Below are positions 26,304-34,363 of a stretch of DNA of 64,000 nucleotides, piece by piece. Origin of the DNA: Saccharothrix espanaensis DSM 44229 (GTDB taxonomy: Bacteria; Actinomycetota; Actinomycetes; Mycobacteriales; Pseudonocardiaceae); contig NC_019673.1 in the NCBI RefSeq assembly GCF_000328705.1, positions 7,327,501-7,391,500 on the forward strand. Direction: 5' to 3'. The position numbers and the translations under genes were made by a program. How positions within the stretch are numbered: the stretch's first letter is position 1; each line of letters opens with the position of its first letter. The notes beneath the pieces are model-generated. The model did no database searches. It was not told the origin of the DNA and saw only the letters and a program-made list of their open reading frames with translations.

Positions 26304-26654
26304 ATGGCTCCCGTGACCGACCTGCCTACCGACAACGTCCGCGACCTCTCCGATGTTCCGAGCATCGAGGTCATCAGCAAGGCGTCCATCATGCTGCTCT
26401 CGGCCGCCGCCGAGCGCCTGGGCCTGGCCGACGAGGACCCCGACACGAGCCCCCGGCGCGACCTGGACGAGGCCCGCCGGCTGATCACCGCGCTGGCCGG
26501 CCTGGTCACCGCCTCGGCGGAGTACCTGGGGCCGCACGCGGGCCCGCTGCGCGAGGGTCTGCAGTCCGTGCAGCGCGCGTTCCGCGAGGCGTCGATCGTG
26601 CCGGACGAGCCGGGCCAGGGTCCGGGCGAGAAGTACACCGGCCCGGTCTACTGA
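26304..26654 (+). CDS. DUF1844 family protein
   Basis: A 116-residue protein matching the actinobacterial DUF1844 pattern: VPSIEVISKASIMLLSAAAERLGL, then DLDEARRLITALAGLVTASAEYLG and an amphipathic C-terminal helix. It lies divergently beside infC, a common place for this family. Function is unknown. The start could also be the GTG 9 bases later; the open frame further upstream runs into the infC promoter and was not used. Confidence 0.85.
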   Translation: MAPVTDLPTDNVRDLSDVPSIEVISKASIMLLSAAAERLGLADEDPDTSPRRDLDEARRLITALAGLVTASAEYLGPHAGPLREGLQSVQRAFREASIVPDEPGQGPGEKYTGPVY

Positions 26655-27186
26655 CCCCGGTTCCCGAAGAGGTCCTCGGCACCGCGGCGTGCCGGGGACG
26701 ACCGCCGGGTGAGCATGATCGGCAACCACCTCCGCCTGCACAGCACCGGCAAGGCGTGGCACGCGCTGGACCTCTTCGCCTGGATCTCGTAACCGCTCCC
26801 ACCGCCGACCCAACGCGGATCAGTCGACTACCCCCGCGCTCCCGGTCCAACGCACCGGTCCGGCGGAGTGCAACGCGCGTGACTGGCGTGGCAGGGCCTG
26901 GGACCTGGGCACGGCCGGCGGAGTGCAAGGCGCGTGACTGGCGTGGCGGGGCCCAGGGACTGGGCACGGCCGGCGGGATGGAACAGCGGCTTGTGCTGAT
27001 CGCTCCGCACTGTCGTACCCCTGTGGTTAGGTATGTGCGAGGGGTGCTCCCAACCGGGGTACGCCTTTTTACGACTTCTCTCAGATCGCCCGAAGAGATT
27101 GTGGTGGGCGGCCTCGCTGCCTAGGCTTCTCGGCGGTTCGCGCGAACCTCCTTGCCGCGAAGTACCAGCACATAGGGAGACCCGTC
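26655..27186. other. Intergenic region before the subtilase gene
   Basis: 532 bases with no full gene. At about 26708-26791 a 27-codon stretch ending IGNHLRLHSTGKAWHALDLFAWIS and a stop looks like the tail of a lost gene. A 55-bp tandem repeat follows. Just before the subtilase gene, CGTACCCC (about 27014) and GGGGTACG (about 27057) are far-spaced inverted arms followed by CCTTTTTACG, a possible terminator or leader structure. Confidence 0.45.
26860..26978. repeat. 55-bp tandem repeat, about 2.2 copies
   Basis: Copies start at 26860, 26915 and 26970 with CCGGCGGAGTGCAA or a close variant. Copies 1 and 2 differ at only a few positions across 55 bases; copy 3 stops after about 9 bases. It does not encode a protein. 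Confidence 0.8.
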
Positions 27187-28833
27187 ATGGGAGAGTTCGG
27201 CGCGCCCTGGAGACGACGCTGGAGACCGTTGACCGGGGTCGCCGCCGGCACGGTGTTGACCCTGGCGCTCGCGACCGCACCGGCCTCCGCCCAAACCGCC
27301 GCCGCCCCGCCCACCCCCGCACGAACCGACCCTGCACAAACCTCCGCAGCTCAACCCTCCGCAGCTCAACCCTCCGCAGCGCAGCCCTCCGCAGCGCAAT
27401 CCCCCGCAGCGCGGCAGCCCGTCATCGTGGGCGCGAACAGCACCGACGCGATCCCCGACCGGTACATCGTGGTCCTCAAGGCGCCGAACCGGGCGGACGC
27501 CGTCGCCGGGCGGGCGGGGGCGCGGATCACCCACCGGTACCGGAGCGTGGTGAACGGGTTCGCCGGGGCGATGAGCGAGTCGGCCGCCAAGCGGCTGGCC
27601 GCCGACCCCGAGGTCGCCTACGTCGCACAGGACCGGGTGGTCCGCACCGCGACCGACCAGGTCGACCCGCCTTCGTGGGGCCTCGACCGGGTCGACCAGC
27701 GCGACCTCCCGCTCAACCGCCACTTCGACGACGCCGAGACCGGCGCGGGCGTGCACGTCTACGTGCTCGACACCGGGATCCGGGCGTCGCACCAGGACTT
27801 CGGCGGGCGGGCCAGTTTCGACGCCAACACCCTCGACACCGACAACACCGACTGCAACGGCCACGGCACGCACGTCGCCGGCACGGTCGGCGGCACGGCG
27901 TTCGGGGTGGCCAAGCAGGCCCGGCTGCACGCGGTGAAGGTGTTGGGCTGCAACGGCGCCGGCACGGTGGCCAGCGTGGTCGCCGGGGTGGACTGGGTGA
28001 CCGCGAACCACGTCAAGCCGGCCGTCGCGAACATGAGCCTGACCGCCGGCGCGAACGACCTGATCGACGCGGCCGTGCAGCGGTCGATCGACGCGGGCAT
28101 CACCTACGCGGTGGCGGCGGGCAACCGCAACGAGGACGCGTGCGGCACGTCTCCCGCGCGGGTGCCGGACGCGCTGACCGTGGCGGCGACGGACAGCTCG
28201 GACCGGCGGGCGACGTTCTCCAACAAGGGCCCGTGCGCGGACCTGTTCGCGCCGGGCGCGGGCATCCGGTCCGACTGGCACACCGGCGACACGTCCACGA
28301 TGTACATGGACGGCACGTCGATGGCCACGCCGCACGTGACCGGCGCGGTGGCGCTGCACCTGTCGGTGCGGCCGGACGACTCGCCGGCGTCGGTGCGCGC
28401 GGCGGTCTCGTACGCGACGACCCGGGGCCGGGTCGCGGACGCCGCCGGGACGCCGAACCTGCTGCTCTACACCGGGGTGGTCACGCCCGAGACGCCCGGC
28501 GCGGACCGGCTGGCCCGCGGCGAGTCGCTCCTGGCGGGGCAGGGCAAGTACTCGTCGGACGGCGGGTTCCGGCTGGTCATGCAGCACGACGGCAACCTGG
28601 TGCTGTACACCGCGTACGGCGAGGCGCTGTGGGCCACCGACACCGGCGGCACCGACGCCGTCCGGGCGACCCTCCAGGACGACGGGAACGTCGTGCTCTA
28701 CTCGGCCGACCGGGTCGCCCGCTGGTCCACCCGGACCTGGGGCACGACGGCCGACCGCCTGGTGGTGCAGGACGACGGGAACGTGGTGCTCTACGGCCCC
28801 GCCGGAGAGGTGTTCTGGCACCGCAAGCAGTGA
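27187..28833 (+). CDS. Secreted subtilisin-like protease with lectin domain
   Basis: A 548-residue preproprotease. The signal peptide (about 1-36) ends APASAQ. It is followed by a pentapeptide linker, a prodomain of the I9 type (about 92-160, YIVVLKAPNRADAV) and an S8 catalytic domain with Asp195 (VLDTGI), His226 (NGHGTHVAG), oxyanion Asn313 (AAGN) and Ser378 (DGTSMATPHVTG). The C-terminal 110 residues are a bulb-type (mannose-binding) lectin domain with three QxDGNxVLY motifs. It should be exported, self-processed and targeted to a glycan. ATG at 27187 follows AGGGAGA. Confidence 0.93.
   Translation: MGEFGAPWRRRWRPLTGVAAGTVLTLALATAPASAQTAAAPPTPARTDPAQTSAAQPSAAQPSAAQPSAAQSPAARQPVIVGANSTDAIPDRYIVVLKAPNRADAVAGRAGARITHRYRSVVNGFAGAMSESAAKRLAADPEVAYVAQDRVVRTATDQVDPPSWGLDRVDQRDLPLNRHFDDAETGAGVHVYVLDTGIRASHQDFGGRASFDANTLDTDNTDCNGHGTHVAGTVGGTAFGVAKQARLHAVKVLGCNGAGTVASVVAGVDWVTANHVKPAVANMSLTAGANDLIDAAVQRSIDAGITYAVAAGNRNEDACGTSPARVPDALTVAATDSSDRRATFSNKGPCADLFAPGAGIRSDWHTGDTSTMYMDGTSMATPHVTGAVALHLSVRPDDSPASVRAAVSYATTRGRVADAAGTPNLLLYTGVVTPETPGADRLARGESLLAGQGKYSSDGGFRLVMQHDGNLVLYTAYGEALWATDTGGTDAVRATLQDDGNVVLYSADRVARWSTRTWGTTADRLVVQDDGNVVLYGPAGEVFWHRKQ
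27339..27415 (+). repeat. 15-bp repeats encoding AQPSA linker
   Basis: Four to five imperfect copies of a 15-base unit (CCCTCCGCAGCTCAA) give the linker repeat AQPSA between signal peptide and prodomain. The low complexity suggests a length-variable spacer. Confidence 0.75.
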
Positions 28834-28866
28834 AAACCCACACCGGCACCGCAGGGCGGTGAGGCG

Positions 28867-29469
28867 TTACCTGGCGGCGCGCAGCCCGCACACCGCGAGC
28901 TGCCGCGCCGCCAGTGCCTCGACCACGGCGACGTCGCGCCGCCGCCACCCGTCGGCCGGGTCGTCCTCGAACCGGGCGAGTTCGCGCAGCGGGAGCGTGG
29001 TGAGGGCCTGCAACGCGAGCAGGTCGAACCGCCGGGTGTCGCGCAGCCGTGCGGTGGCGGCGGCCTTGCGGGCGTAGCGGACCCGCAGCGGGAGCCACGT
29101 GACGAGCAGGAACGCGACCGGCACGGCGATGAGCGCGATGGTCAGCCACAGCGCGGTGGTCTCGACGGCTTCGATCTGGCTGCGCCCGGCGTCGACCAGG
29201 GTGGCGCCGGCGTCGCGGCCCTTGTCCAGCGCCTCCCCCAGCTTGCCGCCGACCAGCGGCACCTCGCGGGCTTTGGCGGCGGCGTCGGTGAAGGTGTCGT
29301 GCAGCCCGCCGCCCGCCCGGGTCATCTGGTCCCCTGGGGCGCGCAGCGCCAGCACGGTGTCCCGGGCGACGAGTGCCGCGCTCACCCAGAACCACACCCA
29401 CGCCGCCGCGAACAGGTCGGCGGTCAACTGTCGCCACAACCGGCCCGGCCGGTCCGCGTACCACTTCAT
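28867..29469 (-). CDS. Membrane protein of unknown function
   Basis: A 200-residue protein with two hydrophobic segments (about 14-34 and 107-130). Between them is an amphipathic extracytoplasmic region (TRAGGGLHDTFTDAAAKA... DAGRSQIEAVETT), and a basic cytoplasmic C-terminus follows (LRVRYARKAAATARLRDTRRFDLLALQAL). This layout is common in Pseudonocardiales but I do not recognise a characterised family. ATG at 29469; the open frame upstream was not used. It converges with the subtilase gene. Confidence 0.7.
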   Translation of the reverse strand: MKWYADRPGRLWRQLTADLFAAAWVWFWVSAALVARDTVLALRAPGDQMTRAGGGLHDTFTDAAAKAREVPLVGGKLGEALDKGRDAGATLVDAGRSQIEAVETTALWLTIALIAVPVAFLLVTWLPLRVRYARKAAATARLRDTRRFDLLALQALTTLPLRELARFEDDPADGWRRRDVAVVEALAARQLAVCGLRAAR

Positions 29470-29669
29470 GCCCGAAGCAATACCAGTCGGACGGGTGCCG
29501 CGGACGGTTGCCGCGCGCCTCGTTCGGACAACGGTTCGCCTTACCCTCACGGAACTTCCGGGTTCGACACCGCTACGGGCGGGCGGTTACCGCTGATCAC
29601 GGCCCGTGCGGCCGGCTCGGGCCGGCCGGGGCAGGTCCGCGGCGGCCACGGCCGGGTGCCCGCGCCCGC

Positions 29670-29675
29670 TAGTGT
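29670..29675 (+). promoter_or_regulatory. -10 element TAGTGT, leaderless start
   Basis: TAGTGT lies 8 bases before the GTG start at 29684. The mRNA would begin at the start codon. Confidence 0.5.
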
Positions 29676-29683
29676 CGGGACAC

Positions 29684-31963
29684 GTGGGGACGACCTTCGG
29701 CGATCTGCTGCGCAAGCACCGGCGGCACGGGAAGCTGACCCAGGAGGAGTTGGCGGAGGGCTCCGGGGTGAGCGTCCGCGCGATCAGCGACATGGAGCGC
29801 GGCCGGGCCAAGGGTCCGCAGCGGCGCACGGTGGAGGCGCTGGCCGCGGTGCTGGAGCTGGACCGCGACGAATCGGACGCCCTGGTGGCGGCGGCGAAGG
29901 AAGGCCGGGTGCGGCGGCAGCCGGCGGTGGCCCCGTGCGCGTTGCCGCCGGACGTCACGGACCTGACCGGCCGGGAACCGGAGTTGGCCGCGTTGACCGA
30001 GGCGGCCGGTGCCGGCACGACGTCGGTGGTCGTGGTGCACGGTCCGCCGGGCGCGGGCAAGACGGCGCTCGCGGTGCGCGCCGGCTACCTGCTCGGGCCG
30101 AAGTTCGCCGACGGGTGCTTCTTCTTCGACCTGCGCGGCATGGACGCGCGGCCGGTGCTCCCGACGGAGGTGGTGCACCGGATGCTGCTGGCGCTGGGCG
30201 TGGAGCACCCGCCGCCGGGCGAGGCGGAGCGCTCCGACCTGTACCGGGAGCTGCTGCGCTCCCGTTCGACGCTGATCGTGCTGGACAACGCCGCCGACGA
30301 GGCGCAGGTGCGGCCGCTGCTGGCCACCGGGCTCGGCTCGCTGGTGCTGGTCACCTCCCGGCAGGTGCTGGGCGGGCTGGAGGCGGTCGCGCGGCTGGGC
30401 CTGGACGTGCTGGAGCGCGACGACTCGGTGGCGTTGCTGGGCGCGATCGCGGGCCGGTCGCGGGTGGCCGCCGAGGACGCGGCGGCGCGAGAGGTGGCCC
30501 GGCTGTGCGGGCACCTGCCGCTGGCGCTGCGGATCGCGGGCAACCGGCTGGCCGGCCGTCCCAAGTGGACGGTGGCGCACCTGGCCGGGCAGCTGGCCGA
30601 CGAGCGGCGCCGGCTGACCGCGCTGACCGCGGGCGACCTGCAGGTGCGGACCGCGTTCGAGATGTCCTACCGGCAGCTCGACGGCAAGGCGGCGCTGCTG
30701 TTCCGGCGGCTGTCGCTCGCGCCGGGCGCGACGGTCACGCCGGAGTTGGCGGCGGTCGCGGCGGGCGTGGACCGGTACGCGGCGGAGGACACGCTCGAAG
30801 ACCTGGTGGACATGAGCCTGCTGGACAGCGCGGACACGCCCGGTCGGTACGCGTTCCACGACCTGGTGCGGGTGTTCGCCGGGGAGCGGCTGGCGCGCGA
30901 GGAGCCCGACCACGACGACACCCGGCGGCGGGTGGTGTCGTGGCTGCTGGGCACGGCCGTGGCGGCGGCCGGGTTCTTCGGGCCGGAGGCCCGCACCGAG
31001 CCCGCCGGTCCGCTGCGCGGTCGGGCCGACGCGGACGCGTGGCTGTCCGCCGAGTCCGGCAACTGGCTGGGCGCGCTGCGGTGGGCCGCCGCGCACGGCT
31101 TGCACCGCGAGGTGCTGGACCTGGCGACCGCCGTGCACTGGTACTCCGACCAGCGCGGGACCGGCGACACGTGGGTGGAGGTGTTCACGGCCGGGGTCTC
31201 GGCGGCACGGGCGCTGGGCAGCGTCCGCGACGAGGCCGTGCAGCTGAACTTCCTGACGTGGACGTTGAGCGTGCTGCTGCGCCGGCCGCACGAGGCGCTC
31301 GCGCTGCACGACGAGGCGTGGCGGGCGGCGGTCGCGGCGGGGGACGTGGTCGAACAGGGCTGGGCGATGCACTACCGGTCCGCGTCCGAGATGCGGTCCG
31401 GCGACCTGGGCGCGGCGCGGGAGAGCGCGGCGCGGGCGCAGGAGTTGTTCCGCAGCGCGGAGTTCCGGCTGGGCGAGCAGATCTCGCTGTCGTGCCTGGG
31501 CCTGGTGCTGCACGGGCTGCGCCGCTACGAGGAGGCGGTGCGGGTTCACCGGCGGCTCGTGGCCGAGGTCCGGTCGGGGGTGCTCGACGTCGCGCCGGCG
31601 CTGGTGGACGAGATGCTGGCCAGCCTGCTGGTGCGGGTCGCGGACAGCCTGGTGGAGCTGGAGCGCTGGCCGGAGGTGCTGGCAGCCTCGTCCGAGGCGC
31701 TGGCGCACTCGGTCGCGGCCACCGCGCCGGCCACCACCTACGACGCGCGGTACCTGCGCGGGTTGGCGCTGCACCGGCTCGGCGACCCGGTCGGGGCGCG
31801 GGCCGAGCTGACCGGGGCGGCCGATCTCGCCACCGCGCGCCGGGACTACCGGGTGGGCGCGATGTTCGAGGAGCTGGCCGACGTGCACGACGAGCTCGGC
31901 GACCCGGACGCGGCAGGTGAGTGCCGTTCGCGGGCCGCCGAATCGCGGTCAGCCGATCGGTGA
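29684..31963 (+). CDS. XRE-HTH / NB-ARC / TPR regulator (STAND family)
   Basis: A 759-residue STAND-type protein. It has an N-terminal XRE helix-turn-helix (about 5-62, LTQEELAEGSGVSVRAISDMERG). The NB-ARC NTPase follows (about 95-370) with P-loop GPPGAGKT at about 120-127, Walker B LIVLDNA and the GxPLAL-type GHLPLALRIAGNRL. The second half (about 430-755) is TPR-like. There is no SARP DNA-binding/BTAD pair, so it is not a full AfsR. Such proteins act as ligand-triggered regulators or immune-like switches. No target gene is adjacent: it stands between a divergent membrane protein and a convergent ridA. Confidence 0.88.
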   Translation: MGTTFGDLLRKHRRHGKLTQEELAEGSGVSVRAISDMERGRAKGPQRRTVEALAAVLELDRDESDALVAAAKEGRVRRQPAVAPCALPPDVTDLTGREPELAALTEAAGAGTTSVVVVHGPPGAGKTALAVRAGYLLGPKFADGCFFFDLRGMDARPVLPTEVVHRMLLALGVEHPPPGEAERSDLYRELLRSRSTLIVLDNAADEAQVRPLLATGLGSLVLVTSRQVLGGLEAVARLGLDVLERDDSVALLGAIAGRSRVAAEDAAAREVARLCGHLPLALRIAGNRLAGRPKWTVAHLAGQLADERRRLTALTAGDLQVRTAFEMSYRQLDGKAALLFRRLSLAPGATVTPELAAVAAGVDRYAAEDTLEDLVDMSLLDSADTPGRYAFHDLVRVFAGERLAREEPDHDDTRRRVVSWLLGTAVAAAGFFGPEARTEPAGPLRGRADADAWLSAESGNWLGALRWAAAHGLHREVLDLATAVHWYSDQRGTGDTWVEVFTAGVSAARALGSVRDEAVQLNFLTWTLSVLLRRPHEALALHDEAWRAAVAAGDVVEQGWAMHYRSASEMRSGDLGAARESAARAQELFRSAEFRLGEQISLSCLGLVLHGLRRYEEAVRVHRRLVAEVRSGVLDVAPALVDEMLASLLVRVADSLVELERWPEVLAASSEALAHSVAATAPATTYDARYLRGLALHRLGDPVGARAELTGAADLATARRDYRVGAMFEELADVHDELGDPDAAGECRSRAAESRSADR

Positions 31964-32113
31964 TGCGTTCCTGGCCATCGCCGTGTGGTCCTTCCGTGGC
32001 GCGCGATTGGGATGTCCCCAGTCAACCGCCGTGCCGGGCCGCGCACCACGCAGAACAACCGGCAGAAGTACGCGGGTCACCCGGTCGGTGGGCGCCGCGC
32101 GCGGAGGTCACGG

Positions 32114-32497
32114 TCAGTCGCCCACCACGGCGAGCGCGTCGATCTCCACCAGCAGGCCCGCCGGCAGGCCGACGTAGACCGTGGTGCGGGCGGGGAACGG
32201 CTGCGCGGTGACGACCTGGCCGTAGGCCTCGTTCATCTCGCCGAAGTGGGCGGTGTCGGTGAGGTAGACGCGCAGCATCAGCACGTCGTCCAGCGACGCC
32301 CCGGCGGCCTCCAGCACCGCGACCACGTTGGCCAGGGCCTGCTTGGTCTGCTCGGCGACGGTCTCGCCGACGATCGCGCCGGACGGGTCGAACGCGACCT
32401 GGCCCGCGACCTGCAGCACGTTGCCCTTGCGGACCCCCTGCGAGAAGGCCGCGACGGGGGCGGGCGCGTTGGCGGTGCGGATCTCGGTCTTCGGCAT
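32114..32497 (-). CDS. RidA/YjgF enamine deaminase family protein
   Basis: A 127-residue trimeric-type RidA protein. It has FSQGVRKGNVLQVAGQVAFDP, a central VAVLEAAGASLDDVLMLRVYL and the Arg-containing FPARTTVYVGLPAGLLVEIDA, whose Arg binds the carboxylate of enamine/imine substrates. RidA hydrolyses the reactive enamines that PLP dehydratases release. Such an enzyme is encoded nearby (34364), so it probably serves that pathway. It is the last gene of an IclR-regulator operon. Confidence 0.93.
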   Translation of the reverse strand: MPKTEIRTANAPAPVAAFSQGVRKGNVLQVAGQVAFDPSGAIVGETVAEQTKQALANVVAVLEAAGASLDDVLMLRVYLTDTAHFGEMNEAYGQVVTAQPFPARTTVYVGLPAGLLVEIDALAVVGD

Positions 32498-32537
32498 GCC
32501 TGTTCTCCTGTGTGGGTTGGGTCTGAGCAGTGTCGGT

Positions 32538-33287
32538 TCAGTCGCGCGGGGACCAGCCGCACTCCAGGGACGCCGCGCGCGCGGTGGCGAGCAGGTCCGG
32601 CAGGTGGGCCATCAGGCCGTCGAAGTCGAGCATCACCTTGGGCACCGACATCGACAGCGCCGCCACGTACTCGCCGCGCGCGCCCCGGATGGGGACGGCG
32701 AGGCAGTGGATGAAGTCCTCGTGCTCGGCGTTGTCGACGGCGTACCCGTTGGCCCGGACCCGGTCCAGTTCCGCCAGGTACGCGGCGGGGGTGGTGATGG
32801 TGTTCGCGGTCAGCGGGACGAAGTCGATGGTCGCGGCGACTTCGCGGCGGCGGGCTTCCGGCAGGTCCGACAGCAGCACCTTGGCCACGGCCGTGCAGTG
32901 CAGCGGCGCGCGCCGGCCGATCCGCGAGTACATGCGCATCGGGTGGGTGCTGTCGTACTTGTCGATGTAGATGACCTCGCCGCCCTCGTAGGACGCCAGG
33001 TGCACGGTGTACCCGAAGCGGGCGTTGAGGTCGCGCAGGGCGGGTTCGGCCGCGCGGCGGACGTCCCGTTCTTCCAGCGCGCGGTTGGCGAGGTCGAACA
33101 GCGCCGCGCCGAGCCGGTAGTGGTGCACGCCGTCGCGTCTGACGAACCGGTGCGATTCCAGCGTGCGCAACAACCGCAGCGTGGTCGACTTGTGCACCTC
33201 GATCACGGCCGACAGCTCGTCCAGCGTCTTGGCGCCCTTCGCCAGCTCCCCCATCAGGGTCAACGCCCGGTCCAGGCTCTGACTCAT
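32538..33287 (-). CDS. IclR-family transcriptional regulator
   Basis: A 249-residue IclR protein: N-terminal winged HTH (about 5-65, SLDRALTLMGELAKG ... EVHKSTTLRLLRTLESHRFV) and a C-terminal effector domain (about 75-245) with the conserved RMYSRIGRRAPLHCTAVAKVLLS and YAVDNAEHEDFIHCLAVPI. It overlaps the kinase gene upstream (ATGA). Members often control sugar-acid catabolism (KdgR type). A perfect palindrome 1 kb upstream, between the two divergent arms of the locus, is its likely operator. Confidence 0.93.
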   Translation of the reverse strand: MSQSLDRALTLMGELAKGAKTLDELSAVIEVHKSTTLRLLRTLESHRFVRRDGVHHYRLGAALFDLANRALEERDVRRAAEPALRDLNARFGYTVHLASYEGGEVIYIDKYDSTHPMRMYSRIGRRAPLHCTAVAKVLLSDLPEARRREVAATIDFVPLTANTITTPAAYLAELDRVRANGYAVDNAEHEDFIHCLAVPIRGARGEYVAALSMSVPKVMLDFDGLMAHLPDLLATARAASLECGWSPRD

Positions 33288-34255
33288 CCCACTGCTCTCC
33301 TCAGGTGCGCGGCGGCCCACGTCGCCGGATCGGCGTCCAGCAGCGGCCCGGTCACCCCGGCCGGCAGCGGTTCGCCCACATCCTCGCTGGTGAGCAGAGC
33401 CGCGGCCGCCTGGAGGTGGCCGGCGCGCAGTCGGCGTGTCGGCTCCAGCCCGGCCAGGTGCGCGGCCAGGTAGCCGGCGGCGAAGCCGTCGCCCGCCCCG
33501 ACCGGTTCCACGACGTCGACCTTGAGCGCCTCCTGGTAGGTGACCACGTCGTCCTCGACCAGGGTCGCGCCCTGGTCGCCCTGCTTGACCACGATCGCGC
33601 GCGGCGTGGGCAGCAGGGTGCGCAGCTTGGCCGGGTCACCGGTCCCCCAGACCGCTTCGGCCTCGTCCGCGCCGGTCAGCACGATGTCCGCGGCGTCGGC
33701 CAGTTCCAGCAGCACCGACGGGTCGCGGTCCGGCCACAGCGCCGGCCGCCAGTTGAGGTCGAAGGACACCAGGTGCCGGCGCGGCCGGGACAGCGCTTCG
33801 CGCAGCAACCCCAGGCAGCTCTCGGACAGCGCGGCGGTGATGCCGCTCAGGTGCAGCAGCCGCACGCCGTCGAGGTCGAGCCGGTCGAGCGTGTCGGGCC
33901 CCATCGCCGACGCCGCCGAGCCGCGCCGGTAGTACCGGACGGGGCTGCCCGCCGCGTCCGCTTCCTTCACGTAGAGACCGGTGGGCCGGGTCGGGTCCAC
34001 CCGCACCCCGGACACGTCGACGCCCGCGCCGCGCACGAAGTCGAGCACGGCACCGCCGAACGCGTCGTCCCCCACCGCGCCCACCCACCGGCTGCGCAGC
34101 CCCAGCCGCGCCAGGTGGATGGCCACGTTGGACTCGGCGCCGCCGACGGCCCGCGTCCAGGTGCGCACCTCGCGCACCGGACCGGGTTCGGCGGGCACCA
34201 GCACCACCATGGTCTCGCCCAGGCACACCACGCCGCCCGTTAGGTCGAACCGCAT
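33284..34255 (-). CDS. kdgK: 2-keto-3-deoxygluconate kinase (PfkB family)
   Basis: A 323-residue ribokinase-fold sugar kinase. It has the N-terminal GGAESNVAIHLARLG substrate motif, the RYYRRGSAASAM segment typical of 2-keto-3-deoxygluconate kinases, SFDLNWRPALWPD and the anion-hole/catalytic motif PVGAGDGFAAGYLA with its base Asp. It should make 2-keto-3-deoxy-6-phosphogluconate. No KDPG aldolase gene is in the window. The open frame continues far upstream but only as the shadow of the divergent deaminase gene; the ATG begins MRFDLTGGVVCLGE. Confidence 0.87.
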   Translation of the reverse strand: MRFDLTGGVVCLGETMVVLVPAEPGPVREVRTWTRAVGGAESNVAIHLARLGLRSRWVGAVGDDAFGGAVLDFVRGAGVDVSGVRVDPTRPTGLYVKEADAAGSPVRYYRRGSAASAMGPDTLDRLDLDGVRLLHLSGITAALSESCLGLLREALSRPRRHLVSFDLNWRPALWPDRDPSVLLELADAADIVLTGADEAEAVWGTGDPAKLRTLLPTPRAIVVKQGDQGATLVEDDVVTYQEALKVDVVEPVGAGDGFAAGYLAAHLAGLEPTRRLRAGHLQAAAALLTSEDVGEPLPAGVTGPLLDADPATWAAAHLRRAVG

Positions 34256-34330
34256 CCGCTCCTCCGAGCCCTTTGATTGACGAGGCGGCAGCCGAATGTT
34301 ACACAACTCATCATCACATCGCGCAATAGC

Positions 34331-34349
34331 CGTTGCGGAATACGCAACG
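34331..34349. promoter_or_regulatory. Palindromic operator, probably for the IclR regulator
   Basis: CGTTGCG-GAATA-CGCAACG is a perfect 7-5-7 inverted repeat 15 bases before the deaminase GTG and between the divergent arms. A further CGCAA half site lies immediately upstream (34322-34326). IclR-family proteins often bind such spaced palindromes. Confidence 0.65.
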
Positions 34350-34363
34350 TGAGGAGCGAGACA

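Noticed and set aside
26708..26791. Transposase fragment
   Set aside because: No inverted repeats or transposase motif; too short to assign.
27010..27070. c-di-AMP (ydaO) riboswitch upstream of the secreted protease
   Set aside because: Only distant inverted arms and a T-run are present; the conserved core is missing.
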